Shown: positions 9,128-17,488 of the stretch, in pieces
Layout of the letters: the number at the start of each line of letters is the position of its first letter
Numbering within the stretch: the stretch's first letter is position 1
Source of the DNA: an uncultured Chryseobacterium sp.
GTDB taxonomy: Bacteria; Bacteroidota; Bacteroidia; Flavobacteriales; Weeksellaceae
Direction: 5' to 3'
DNA: 64,000 nucleotides
NCBI GenBank assembly: GCA_913775525.1
Contig: CAJYLH010000040.1
Coordinates: forward strand, 38,910-102,909
Position numbers and translations under genes: made by a program
The notes under the pieces: generated by a model
Seen by the model: the letters and a program-made list of their open reading frames with translations, nothing else
Told to the model about the DNA's origin: nothing
Databases searched by the model: none

Positions 9128-9781
9128 TTAAATGGCCATTTCAGGAATGTCTCCTTCAATAATCAGATCGGCTTCCGTTGCTTTGATGATATCTTCCACA
9201 GAAATGCCGGGAGCTCTTTCCACAAGCTTAAAGCCTGCCGGAGTGATATCCAGTACCGCTAATTCCGTTACCACTCTTTTGACGCAGCTGACCCCGGTTA
9301 ACGGAAGGGTGCATTTTTTAAGGATCTTGCTTTCGCCGGCTTTATTCACGTGCATCATAGCGACAATAATATTTTCGGCAGACGCTACAAGGTCCATGGC
9401 TCCGCCCATCCCTTTCACCATTTTTCCCGGGATCTTCCAGTTGGCAATGTCTCCGTTTTCAGAAACTTCCATGGCACCCAAAATGGTCAGGTCTACTTTC
9501 TGGCCGCGGATCATCCCGAAACTGAATGCAGAATCAAAGAACGAACCGCCGGGCAGGATGGTGATGGTCTGTTTTCCTGCGTTAATGATGTCGGCGTCCT
9601 CTTCTCCTTCGTACGGAAAGGGGCCCATCCCGAGAACCCCGTTTTCACTCTGGAATTCCACGGAAATATTATCAGGAACGTAATTCGCCACCAAAGTAGG
9701 AATCCCGATTCCCAGGTTCACGTAATAGCCGTCCTTTACTTCTCTGGCAATGCGCTTTGCTATATCTTCTTTACTTAACAT
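9128..9781 (-). CDS. scoB: 3-oxoacid CoA-transferase subunit B
   Basis: Beta subunit of succinyl-CoA:3-ketoacid CoA-transferase (PF01144), which moves CoA between succinyl-CoA and acetoacetate or a related acid in ketone-body and short-chain acid use. The catalytic glutamate is Glu46 in FQSENGVLG, and the family motif LPGGSFFDSA is near residue 76. Length 217 fits the family. The A subunit lies about 100 bases upstream on the same strand, the usual order. Substrate preference cannot be read from sequence alone. Confidence 0.95.
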   Translation of the reverse strand: MLSKEDIAKRIAREVKDGYYVNLGIGIPTLVANYVPDNISVEFQSENGVLGMGPFPYEGEEDADIINAGKQTITILPGGSFFDSAFSFGMIRGQKVDLTILGAMEVSENGDIANWKIPGKMVKGMGGAMDLVASAENIIVAMMHVNKAGESKILKKCTLPLTGVSCVKRVVTELAVLDITPAGFKLVERAPGISVEDIIKATEADLIIEGDIPEMAI

Positions 9782-9882
9782 AGTAATAATTTGAAATTTT
9801 TTAATGGGTCAATTTGGAAATTGACGCTTAGTGTTGATTTGTTGTGAGCGTCCCATTTAGGATACAGTAAAAACAGGGGAAA

Positions 9883-10581
9883 TTACCTTTTTCTTACTGT
9901 TCTCTGCTCAATTCTTTTCTCAAACTTTTCTCCCTGGAATATCCTTTGTACCATTATACCCGGAATATGGATCTCATTCGGGTCAAGCATTCCTGGTTCC
10001 ACCAATTCTTCCACTTCGGCAACCGTTATTTTTCCGGCTCCTGCCATTGGGTGGTTAAAGTTCCTTGCCGACCCTTTGAAAACAAGGTTTCCGGCGTGGT
10101 CGCCTTTCCAGGCTTTTACAATGGAGTAATCTGCTTTAAATGCATGTTCCAGGATATGGGGCTTACCATCGAAATCTTTCACTTCCTTATCTTCGGCTAC
10201 TTCTGTTCCGTACCCCGCCGGTGTGTAGAAAGCAGGAATTCCCGCCTGTGCCGCGCGGCATTTTTCTGCAAGGGTTCCCTGGGGAGTCAGTTCCACTTCA
10301 AGCTCTCCGGAAAGCATCTGCCTTTCGAATTCTGCATTTTCCCCAACATAGGATGAAATCATTTTTTTGATCTGTCTTTTATGAAGCAGAAGGCCCAACC
10401 CGAAATCATCTACTCCGGCGTTATTGGAAATGCAGGTAAGGTCTTTTACATTGCTTTCTACCAGGGCATTGATGGAGTTTTCAGGGATACCGCAAAGCCC
10501 GAAGCCTCCGAGCATCAGCGTCATGCCGTCTTCAATGCCTTCAATGGCTTCCTGTGCATTTTTTACTCTTTTATCTATCAT
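9883..10581 (-). CDS. scoA: 3-oxoacid CoA-transferase subunit A
   Basis: Alpha subunit of the same CoA-transferase. The CoA-binding glycine-rich segment [10 protein letters not shown] is near residues 25-34, and the family signatures [11 protein letters not shown] and [18 protein letters not shown] are clear. The 232 residues are full length. It is transcribed with the B subunit downstream; the 100-base gap between them holds no obvious hairpin. The 147 bases upstream show no clear TAnnTTTG promoter. Confidence 0.95.
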   Translation of the reverse strand: MIDKRVKNAQEAIEGIEDGMTLMLGGFGLCGIPENSINALVESNVKDLTCISNNAGVDDFGLGLLLHKRQIKKMISSYVGENAEFERQMLSGELEVELTPQGTLAEKCRAAQAGIPAFYTPAGYGTEVAEDKEVKDFDGKPHILEHAFKADYSIVKAWKGDHAGNLVFKGSARNFNHPMAGAGKITVAEVEELVEPGMLDPNEIHIPGIMVQRIFQGEKFEKRIEQRTVRKR

Positions 10582-10728
10582 GAATATCAGATTTTCTGTT
10601 GGCTAAATTTAATGATTTTTCTTATAACTGCACTATCGTGTATTGCCCTGAATCTCATAGCTTTTGATCAACTACTCTAAAAAAAGAAAGCCATTCTCAC
10701 GAATGACTTAAGGTATGTCCAGCAAAAA

Positions 10729-11139
10729 TTACATCTGCTCATAAATGATTTTATTATCCTTTTTCAGTCTGTACCGGTCTTTTTTATACGCTTCCAGTAC
10801 ATAACTTCCGTTTTTCCAGATGGCTCCGTTAGCCTGCCTGGCCAGGACAATGCTGCCGGACTTTGCCGTAGGAAGGAAAATTTCAGCCTGTTTCATGTCT
10901 ATGCTGAAAATAACGCCCGACATAAAGGCTGCACTTCCCGTAGGTTTCGCTTCTCTTAGCCGTATCTTTTGTTCAAACGGCCGTATGCACTTATGACTGA
11001 CCTGCGAGTAGGTATAGCCTGCCGAAGCTTTACAGCCATGGGCATCCTTATCATTACCCACCTTGTCCAGTACGATCGTTTTCTGTCCGAAAGCCATGAA
11101 GCCCAATACCGTGGCTCCGAATACAATTGCCTTTTTCAT
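10729..11139 (-). CDS. Small secreted hypothetical protein with a Cys pair
   Basis: A 136-residue protein with a signal peptide (1-18, ending FMAFGQ). The mature part opens with DKDAHGCKASAGYTYS and carries two cysteines (36 and 51) that could form a disulfide in the periplasm. The C-terminal half looks like a small beta domain. I do not recognise a named family. It is apparently a single-gene unit: a minus-strand TATTTTTG motif at 11178-11185 with TTG 23 bases upstream could be its promoter. Confidence 0.75.
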   Translation of the reverse strand: MKKAIVFGATVLGFMAFGQKTIVLDKVGNDKDAHGCKASAGYTYSQVSHKCIRPFEQKIRLREAKPTGSAAFMSGVIFSIDMKQAEIFLPTAKSGSIVLARQANGAIWKNGSYVLEAYKKDRYRLKKDNKIIYEQM

Positions 11140-11209
11140 ATTTTGCTTTTAAAATTTGAACTGATCAAAAAATGAACCAAAAATATGGTACGTACAGGTC
11201 AACATCCAC

Positions 11210-11234
11210 AAAAAAGCCACCCGTAAAGGGTGGC
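11210..11234 (-). terminator. Intrinsic terminator of the GH3 gene
   Basis: GCCACCC (11216-11222) and GGGTGGC (11228-11234) enclose a 5-base loop. On the minus strand the hairpin is followed by six T's. It begins 10 bases after the stop of the beta-glucosidase and closes the SusC-to-GH3 operon. Confidence 0.85.
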
Positions 11235-11243
11235 TGATGGAAT

Positions 11244-13571
11244 TTATTTGGTCCAGTTGATTTTTGAATGTTTCACCTCTTCGGAATTGGTTCCGATCAT
11301 GATGTCGAATTCCCCCGGTTCCCAGTCGTACTTAAGGTCGCCGTTATAAAACTTCAGGTTTTCAGGCGTGATCTCGAATGTTACTTTTTTGGATTCTCCT
11401 TTTTTCAGCATGACTTTCTGGAAGCCTTTCAGCTCTTTTACCGGTCTGGTGATGCTTCCTACCATATCCCTGATGTACAGCTGCACCACTTCTGCTCCGT
11501 CATAGTTCCCGGAATTGGTAACGGTTACGGAAGCCTGGATGCTTTGGTTGCCTTTAGGGTTGGCATTGGAAACCGTAATGTCTGAATACTTGAATTTAGT
11601 ATAGCTTAATCCATATCCGAACGGATACAGCGGCGTATTGCACTCATCCATATAATTGGAACGGAACCTCTGGTATTCGCATTTGTCAACCAGCTTCTGA
11701 TCCAGCGGACGGCCGGTATTTTTAGCATTATAATAGATCGGAACCTGTCCAAGGCTTCTCGGGAAAGTCATCGGCAGTTTTCCGGATGGGTTTACTTTTC
11801 CGAAAAGCACATCCGCGATAGCGCTTCCTGCTTCAGAACCCGGGAACCAGGCATTCAGGATGGCATCCGGTGTATCTTTCACATTGGTTAAGGCTAAAGG
11901 ACGACCTGTAAATAATACCATAGCGATCGGCTTTCCGGTCTTCTTAAGTTCGTTGAGCAGATCTACCTGAGACTGAGGGATGGTAATTTCTGTCCTGGAA
12001 GAAGATTCACCGCTCATTTCCGCAGATTCCCCGATGGCCAGTACAATGACATCAGCTTTATTGGCTATGTCTACCGCTTCTTTCAGCAATGCTTCTTTTG
12101 AACGGTTATCGCGGTCGGTCTTTTTACCGTGTGCTGCATAGATGTCCTCTAATTTAGCGTCGTAATCGATGTTGGCTCCTTTAGCGGAAAGGAATTTTAC
12201 ATCTTTCCCGTAGTTTGCCTGGAGGCCCTGCATCAGGTTAACGGAAATGGCGTGCTTTGTCGCTACGCTCCATGTTCCGGCCATGTTCATTGAATTATTG
12301 ACCAACGGGCCGATAACAGCTACCGTTCCCGATTTTTTCAACGGCAGCACCTGGTTGTCGTTTTTCATCAGGACCATGGACTGTGCTGCTACATTCCTTG
12401 CGATATTCCGGTTTTCCATGCTGTACACTTCTTTAGCTGCCAATTTTGCATCCCCGTGTTTGTATGGGTTATCGAATAAGCCTAAGTCATATTTTGCTTC
12501 AAGGATCCTCCTGGCTGCCATATCAATTTCAGCCTGCGTTACTTTTCCTTCGGATAATGATTTTTTAAGCGTAGTTAAAAAACCTTCCCCTACCATATCC
12601 ATATCGATCCCGGCTTTCAGCGCCAGTGCAGACACCTGCTGAAGGTCTCCCATACCGTGGTCCACCATTTCGTTGATCCCGGTATAATCCGTTACCACAA
12701 AACCTTTGAATTTCCACTGGTTTCTTAATACTTCAGTCTGAAGCCATCTGTTTCCGGTTGCCGGAACGCCATCCACTTCATTGAAAGAAGCCATTACGGA
12801 AGCTACTCCAGCGTCTACCGCTGCTTTATAAGGTGGAAAATACTCATTGTACATTCTTACGTGGCTCATATCCACGGTATTGTAATCCCTTCCGGCTTCT
12901 CCTGCTCCGTATAAAGCAAAGTGCTTCACACAGGCCAGGATATTGGTTCCGTTCGCCAGGTCTTTCCCCTGGTATCCATAGACCATATTTTTGGCAATTT
13001 CACTTCCTAAGTACGGATCTTCACCGGAACCTTCGGAAACCCTTCCCCATCTCGGTTCACGGGAAATGTCCACCATCGGCGAGAACGTCCAGTTGATTCC
13101 ATCTGCCGCAGCTTCTCTGGCTGCTACTCTGGCCGACTGCTGCACCAGGTTCATATCCCATGATGAGGCTAAACCTAAAGGAATCGGGAATGTGGTTTCG
13201 TATCCGTGGATCACGTCCATACCGAAGATCAAAGGAATTTTCAGGCGGCTGTTTTCAACCGCAACTTTCTGCACGGCTTTGATCTTGTCCGCTCCTTTTA
13301 TGTTGAATAAACCACCAACTAATCCCTGTTCCACTTTTTTACCTATGTCTGAGCTCTTCGCCAGTCCGGTGGTAAAATCGCCTGAACTCGGTAAGTTGAG
13401 CTGCCCGATTTTCTCGTCCAGCGTCATTTTGGCCAGAAGACTTTCAACAAAAGCTTTCTTTTTAGCCTGGTACTGAGCGGTCTGATAAGCCTGAACAGGC
13501 TTGGTTACCATTTCCTGTGCCGAAAATACAGGAGCAAGAGCCAAAGTGGCGATTACAATTAACTTTTTCAT
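11244..13571 (-). CDS. bglX: Beta-glucosidase BglX-like, glycoside hydrolase family 3, periplasmic
   Basis: Releases glucose from beta-linked gluco-oligosaccharides. The 775 residues hold a signal peptide (1-18, ending VFSAQ), the GH3 N-terminal barrel (about 45-370) with nucleophile Asp295 in FVVTDYTG, the GH3 C-terminal alpha/beta domain (about 400-620) and a fibronectin-like domain (about 690-765). It is the last gene of the SusC/SusD/GH144/esterase/GH3 run, which suggests that it finishes oligosaccharides produced by the GH144 enzyme. In several Bacteroidota, GH3 enzymes paired with GH144 act on sophoro-oligosaccharides; that this one does so is an inference. Confidence 0.93.
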   Translation of the reverse strand: MKKLIVIATLALAPVFSAQEMVTKPVQAYQTAQYQAKKKAFVESLLAKMTLDEKIGQLNLPSSGDFTTGLAKSSDIGKKVEQGLVGGLFNIKGADKIKAVQKVAVENSRLKIPLIFGMDVIHGYETTFPIPLGLASSWDMNLVQQSARVAAREAAADGINWTFSPMVDISREPRWGRVSEGSGEDPYLGSEIAKNMVYGYQGKDLANGTNILACVKHFALYGAGEAGRDYNTVDMSHVRMYNEYFPPYKAAVDAGVASVMASFNEVDGVPATGNRWLQTEVLRNQWKFKGFVVTDYTGINEMVDHGMGDLQQVSALALKAGIDMDMVGEGFLTTLKKSLSEGKVTQAEIDMAARRILEAKYDLGLFDNPYKHGDAKLAAKEVYSMENRNIARNVAAQSMVLMKNDNQVLPLKKSGTVAVIGPLVNNSMNMAGTWSVATKHAISVNLMQGLQANYGKDVKFLSAKGANIDYDAKLEDIYAAHGKKTDRDNRSKEALLKEAVDIANKADVIVLAIGESAEMSGESSSRTEITIPQSQVDLLNELKKTGKPIAMVLFTGRPLALTNVKDTPDAILNAWFPGSEAGSAIADVLFGKVNPSGKLPMTFPRSLGQVPIYYNAKNTGRPLDQKLVDKCEYQRFRSNYMDECNTPLYPFGYGLSYTKFKYSDITVSNANPKGNQSIQASVTVTNSGNYDGAEVVQLYIRDMVGSITRPVKELKGFQKVMLKKGESKKVTFEITPENLKFYNGDLKYDWEPGEFDIMIGTNSEEVKHSKINWTK

Positions 13572-13797
13572 TACTTCTTCATTTTTTGATATTCATGAAT
13601 GATTGACTGATGATCAATATTCTTAAATTATAGTTTCTTTTGGTTTGATTCTGACTGGTAAACGCATCTGCACCCTGCTTTATTTTCTACAGATGGTGTG
13701 CTGAACTGTATTTACCTTCAGGAATTTAAAGCTTTAAAGCAGTTCTGATCCGCTAAGATCGTGAAGATTCCCTGAATTATGATGAATTTCAGATGAA

Positions 13798-14505
13798 TTA
13801 TCGTTCTTTTTTCTTGGACAGCATCCAGCGGTATAGCTCCGGATTGGAGTAGGTTGAGTCCCATGAATTATGGTTATCATTCGGGAAAATGGTAAGCTCT
13901 GCGGAAGGATTGACCGGATGGAGCTTCTGGTAAAAATTAAAGGCATTCTCCGGAAGTACCACATCATCCATCCCGCCATGGAAAATTTTCATGTTGAGGT
14001 CCTTATACTGCTGGATGTTAGCGTACATCACCCGGTCTGTAGGAGCACACACCGAAACTACCGCAGCGAACATCTCTGGGTGTTCCATAGCCAGCTTCAG
14101 GGTTCCCCAGCCTCCCATGGAAAGACCGGTAAGGTAAATCCTGGAAGCATCCACTTTGTATTTGGACTGTATTTCCTTAATCAGATTGTATACCGTTACG
14201 GTATCCCACCAGGTATTTTCCGGACACTGCGGTGCCAGGATGGCTACCGGTTCCTTGATAAGGTTTTTATAAGTAAAAGGACTGTGCGCTTTTACCATTT
14301 CCAGGTTATTCCCTCTTTCTCCTGAACCGTGAAGGAAAACGATCAGCGGGACATTGCCTTTTGCGTTCTGCGGATAATCCAGGATGTAAGAGATTTTCTC
14401 CTGTCTTTTTACTTCTTTATTTAATTCCGATTTGATTTCCTGAGCGTGTAAGCTTAAAGAGAACGGAAGAAAAATAAGGGATAAATGCTTTATTTTCAGT
14501 TTCAT
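13798..14505 (-). CDS. Secreted alpha/beta-hydrolase (esterase/feruloyl-esterase-like)
   Basis: A 235-residue serine hydrolase with signal peptide (ending SLHAQ), oxyanion-site region VFLHGSGERG near residue 58, nucleophile serine in GLSMGGWGT, an aspartate in the GGMDDVV segment and the catalytic histidine in NDNHNSWD. This matches PHB-depolymerase/CE1-like esterases that Bacteroidota place in polysaccharide loci to remove acyl groups. It lies between the GH144 and GH3 genes on the same strand. A substituent on the target glycan (for example acetyl or succinyl) is a reasonable guess, not shown by sequence. Confidence 0.88.
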   Translation of the reverse strand: MKLKIKHLSLIFLPFSLSLHAQEIKSELNKEVKRQEKISYILDYPQNAKGNVPLIVFLHGSGERGNNLEMVKAHSPFTYKNLIKEPVAILAPQCPENTWWDTVTVYNLIKEIQSKYKVDASRIYLTGLSMGGWGTLKLAMEHPEMFAAVVSVCAPTDRVMYANIQQYKDLNMKIFHGGMDDVVLPENAFNFYQKLHPVNPSAELTIFPNDNHNSWDSTYSNPELYRWMLSKKKER

Positions 14506-14551
14506 CTTTACTTTTAAGTTTGGGTTAAAGCCTGTTTGAATTTCATTTAAT

Positions 14552-14571
14552 AAACGGACTAAAGTCCGTTC
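14552..14571 (-). terminator. Weak hairpin after the GH144 gene
   Basis: ACGGAC and GTCCGT pair around a four-base loop, 20 bases past the GH144 stop. The tail on the minus strand is TTTATTAAA, not a clean T-run, so this may be an mRNA processing or attenuation element and not a terminator. Confidence 0.35.
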
Positions 14572-14589
14572 CTATTGATTAACGAAGTT

Positions 14590-15981
14590 TTATTTTATTC
14601 CGTATTTTGGGGATTTAAAACTGAGTTTCTCTAATCCCTGCTGAATTTCAGGAGCATTCATAAAAAGTTTCCACAAAAATCCCGTCCTGTAGTTTTCAAT
14701 CATCGGGGCAATGGTTCCCTGATCAATGGCGAGGTACCTCGGCGTTGTCCAGTTGTCATAGTGGATGGAATTGGCATCGTAAGGACCTGCAGAACCAATG
14801 AATTCAGGTTTCTGAGTATATATAAACCTCAGGAAATCCATGGATTCCTTAGGTGTATACGGGAAGCTGCTGAGTGCTGCCGTTGGTGTGATCACCCCGC
14901 GGTCATTCTGCGGGAAATGGGCATCATATCCTACGCTTCCGTCTTCATTCCTGGAGTAGCTTGCAGTCAGTCCCCAATAATCAGGTCCGTATCCTTTCCA
15001 GTGTTTCGGGTTTTCAACGCAGTATTTATAATCGATCAGCACCTGGTTTTTGTTCAGATCGAAATAGTTTTTGATCAGCTTATCGGATAAATGGGTCGGA
15101 TCAAGCCCGATATAAGAATAATGCGCCCAGAACAAAGGTCCTCCGTATTCCTGTGCCCCGTTATGCTTGACATACATCGGAAGGCCGTATTGTTTTTTAT
15201 CTGAAAGGTAAGTCCCGTTTCTTGTCCAGCCTTTGTAATAAGTTTCAGCGTCAATAGGATACGTAGGTGACGAAGCAGCCAGAATATAGGTGATCAGGCA
15301 TTCATTGTAGCCTTCCAGAGGAAAATTCATTTCCCATTGGTAGTCCGGCGACCAGTGCCAGTACAGGACTTTCTCCCCTCCTTTGGTATACCAATTCCAC
15401 TGAATCCCTTTCCAGAGATCATCACACTTTTTAGCCAGGGCCTTTTCTTCTGCATTCCCGTTTTTAAAGTATTCCCGCACCATCAGGATCCCTGAGGTGA
15501 GGAATGCGGTTTCCACAAGATCGCCGCCGTTGTCCTTTTTCCCGAACGGAACGGTTTTTCCGGTTTCCCCGTTGATCCAGTGAGACCATGCTCCTTTATG
15601 GCGGTCTGCTTTTGCCAGGAAATCCATCATCGTATTCAGCCTTTTTACCGCTTCCTGCCTTGGCACAAATCCTCTCTCAATCCCAACCAAAACCGTAGCC
15701 AACCCGAATCCTGACCCACCTGTAGTGACTACATGTTTATCGTTATCCGGATAAATATTATCTTCATGGTAGCGTTCCCTTCCCAGCTTTGAGTTGGGTT
15801 CTGCATAATCCCAGAAATATTTCAGGGCCTGTTTCTGGACGTTGTCCATAAGCTGGTCATCTGTAACATTCTTTACCGTCTTGTTATTCTGAATATTTTC
15901 TTTCTGGTGAACCGCTGAATTCCCGCACGATGTTGCACAGAATACAGAGGCTACAGCGAGCGACATGACAATCCTTTTCAT
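14590..15981 (-). CDS. Glycoamylase-like lipoprotein, GH144 family (beta-1,2-glucanase-like)
   Basis: A 463-residue lipoprotein (lipobox ATSC, Cys19) with the PF10091 'glycoamylase' fold, an alpha/alpha barrel now classified largely as GH144, whose characterised members are endo-beta-1,2-glucanases. Typical segments are TTGGSGFG near 87, WSHWINGETG near 132, WHWSPDYQWEMNFPLEGYNE near 208 and YGPDYWGLTAS near 320. Older annotations call it glucoamylase. It is the key degradative enzyme of this locus, placed directly after SusD, and its lipid anchor suits attachment to the outer membrane. Specificity is inferred from family. Confidence 0.88.
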   Translation of the reverse strand: MKRIVMSLAVASVFCATSCGNSAVHQKENIQNNKTVKNVTDDQLMDNVQKQALKYFWDYAEPNSKLGRERYHEDNIYPDNDKHVVTTGGSGFGLATVLVGIERGFVPRQEAVKRLNTMMDFLAKADRHKGAWSHWINGETGKTVPFGKKDNGGDLVETAFLTSGILMVREYFKNGNAEEKALAKKCDDLWKGIQWNWYTKGGEKVLYWHWSPDYQWEMNFPLEGYNECLITYILAASSPTYPIDAETYYKGWTRNGTYLSDKKQYGLPMYVKHNGAQEYGGPLFWAHYSYIGLDPTHLSDKLIKNYFDLNKNQVLIDYKYCVENPKHWKGYGPDYWGLTASYSRNEDGSVGYDAHFPQNDRGVITPTAALSSFPYTPKESMDFLRFIYTQKPEFIGSAGPYDANSIHYDNWTTPRYLAIDQGTIAPMIENYRTGFLWKLFMNAPEIQQGLEKLSFKSPKYGIK

Positions 15982-16014
15982 AATTTTGAGATATTAGAAT
16001 TAAATGCTAAAAGA

Positions 16015-16038
16015 AGAGGAGAACTTTCATTCTCCTCT
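16015..16038 (-). terminator. Intra-operon hairpin between SusD and GH144
   Basis: AGAGGAGAA (16015-16023) and TTCTCCTCT (16030-16038) pair perfectly around a 6-base loop, in the 78 bases between the SusD stop and the GH144 start. The minus-strand tail is TCTTTTAG. A partial terminator here would make SusC/SusD more abundant than the downstream enzymes. Confidence 0.6.
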
Positions 16039-16059
16039 AAAGTTGGTATCTGTTGATTT

Positions 16060-17478
16060 TTAGTAGCCAGGGTTCTGTGTAAACAGCCCGTTACTCTGAT
16101 TAATCGCATCCAAAGGGATAGGGAACAATTCATTTTTCCCGGCTTTGAATCCATAAGAAGCCAGAACGGTTGCCGCCTGACCTGTTCTCACAAGATCTAC
16201 AAAACGGTCGCCTTCCATAGCAAGCTCTACCCTTCTTTCACGCCAGATTGCCGTACGTAAAGCTGCCTGATTGGTTGCTGTAGTAGCTGCCAATTGAGCT
16301 CTCGTTCTTACTTTATTAAGATTAAGGGTTGCCGTTGCAATATTCCCCATTTCGTTGGCTGCTTCTGCATTGATCAAAAGAATTTCTGCAAATCTTAAAA
16401 TCCTGATGTTTTGTCTTGAACCATATCCGCAGGCGTTATTGTTCTGAGAAGTCGGAACATATACTTTCTGGTTGTACGTTGTTACAGAGTTAGGATCTCC
16501 CATAGCGATAAGATCACCTTCAGGTGTTGTTTCACCATTTCTCAGGATGGTTAATTCTTTACGGATATCTCCCGGCTCAAATGCATTTTCCAGAGCCTGC
16601 GAAGGCGTAAAGAAGCCCCATCCAAACTGGTTTCTTACCCCCTGAACTTCTGCGTACTGGCTGCCTCCGAACTGAGGAGAACACTCGCAGTTAACTTCAA
16701 ATACGGATTCTGAACCGAATTCTCCGGCAATTCTGAATAAATGGTTGAAATCAGGATCCAGAGAATATCCCATGGCAATAACCTGATTGGATGTATCATA
16801 AGCTTTCTGCCAGTCTTTTTTATACAGATATACTTTTGACAGTAAACCTAAAGCAGCTCCTTTAGTTACCCTTCCCTGATCTCCTGCTCCATAAGACTGT
16901 GGAAGGTCTGCAGCTGCACTGGTAAGATCTGAGATGATAAAGTTGTATACTTCATCCACAGAGCTTCTAGGGATATTATTGTATGATTCTTTCAAGGAAT
17001 CCAGGATTGGAACTCCTCCATAAATCCTTACCAGGTTAAAATAGAAATATGCTCTCAGCATTCTGGCTTCCGCAAGAAGCCTTGTTTTAAGGGCAGCATT
17101 CATTTCTATGGCAGGAACCTTGGTTAAAACCTGGTTACATCTGTTCACTGCCTGCCACTGGCCGATCCAATATCCTCTGATCCCTTCATCACTGGTAGTA
17201 TACGTGAACTGGTCATAGGCATTGATAAAAGAAGCATCTCCTGGGTTAGATCCTTTCACCACATCATCTGCAGGCACACCAAATACAAACTGATATGGAA
17301 ATGCAGAATTTTCCCAGCTTCTGAGGAAACTGTAAATTGCATTCGTACCTAGCATGGCATCGTTTTCAGTTTTGAAAAAATTTGAGGCATCCGTTGCCCC
17401 CTCTACAGGTATATCTAAGTAATCATTGCAGCTTGACATCATCGTCAATACGGCAATTGATAAAAATATCTTTTTCAT
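16060..17478 (-). CDS. SusD/RagB family outer-membrane glycan-binding lipoprotein
   Basis: Surface lipoprotein that forms the lid on its SusC partner and captures oligosaccharides. The lipoprotein signal ends MMSSC (Cys17). The tetratricopeptide-like N-terminal half includes LLAEARMLRAYFYFNLVRIYG near residues 133-153, and the C-terminal SusD domain includes LRFAEILLINAEAANEMG and IWRERRVELAMEGDRFVDLVR, all characteristic. At 472 residues it is full length. It starts 10 bases after the SusC stop, so the pair is co-transcribed. Confidence 0.96.
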   Translation of the reverse strand: MKKIFLSIAVLTMMSSCNDYLDIPVEGATDASNFFKTENDAMLGTNAIYSFLRSWENSAFPYQFVFGVPADDVVKGSNPGDASFINAYDQFTYTTSDEGIRGYWIGQWQAVNRCNQVLTKVPAIEMNAALKTRLLAEARMLRAYFYFNLVRIYGGVPILDSLKESYNNIPRSSVDEVYNFIISDLTSAAADLPQSYGAGDQGRVTKGAALGLLSKVYLYKKDWQKAYDTSNQVIAMGYSLDPDFNHLFRIAGEFGSESVFEVNCECSPQFGGSQYAEVQGVRNQFGWGFFTPSQALENAFEPGDIRKELTILRNGETTPEGDLIAMGDPNSVTTYNQKVYVPTSQNNNACGYGSRQNIRILRFAEILLINAEAANEMGNIATATLNLNKVRTRAQLAATTATNQAALRTAIWRERRVELAMEGDRFVDLVRTGQAATVLASYGFKAGKNELFPIPLDAINQSNGLFTQNPGY

Positions 17479-17488
17479 GTTCTCTTAA

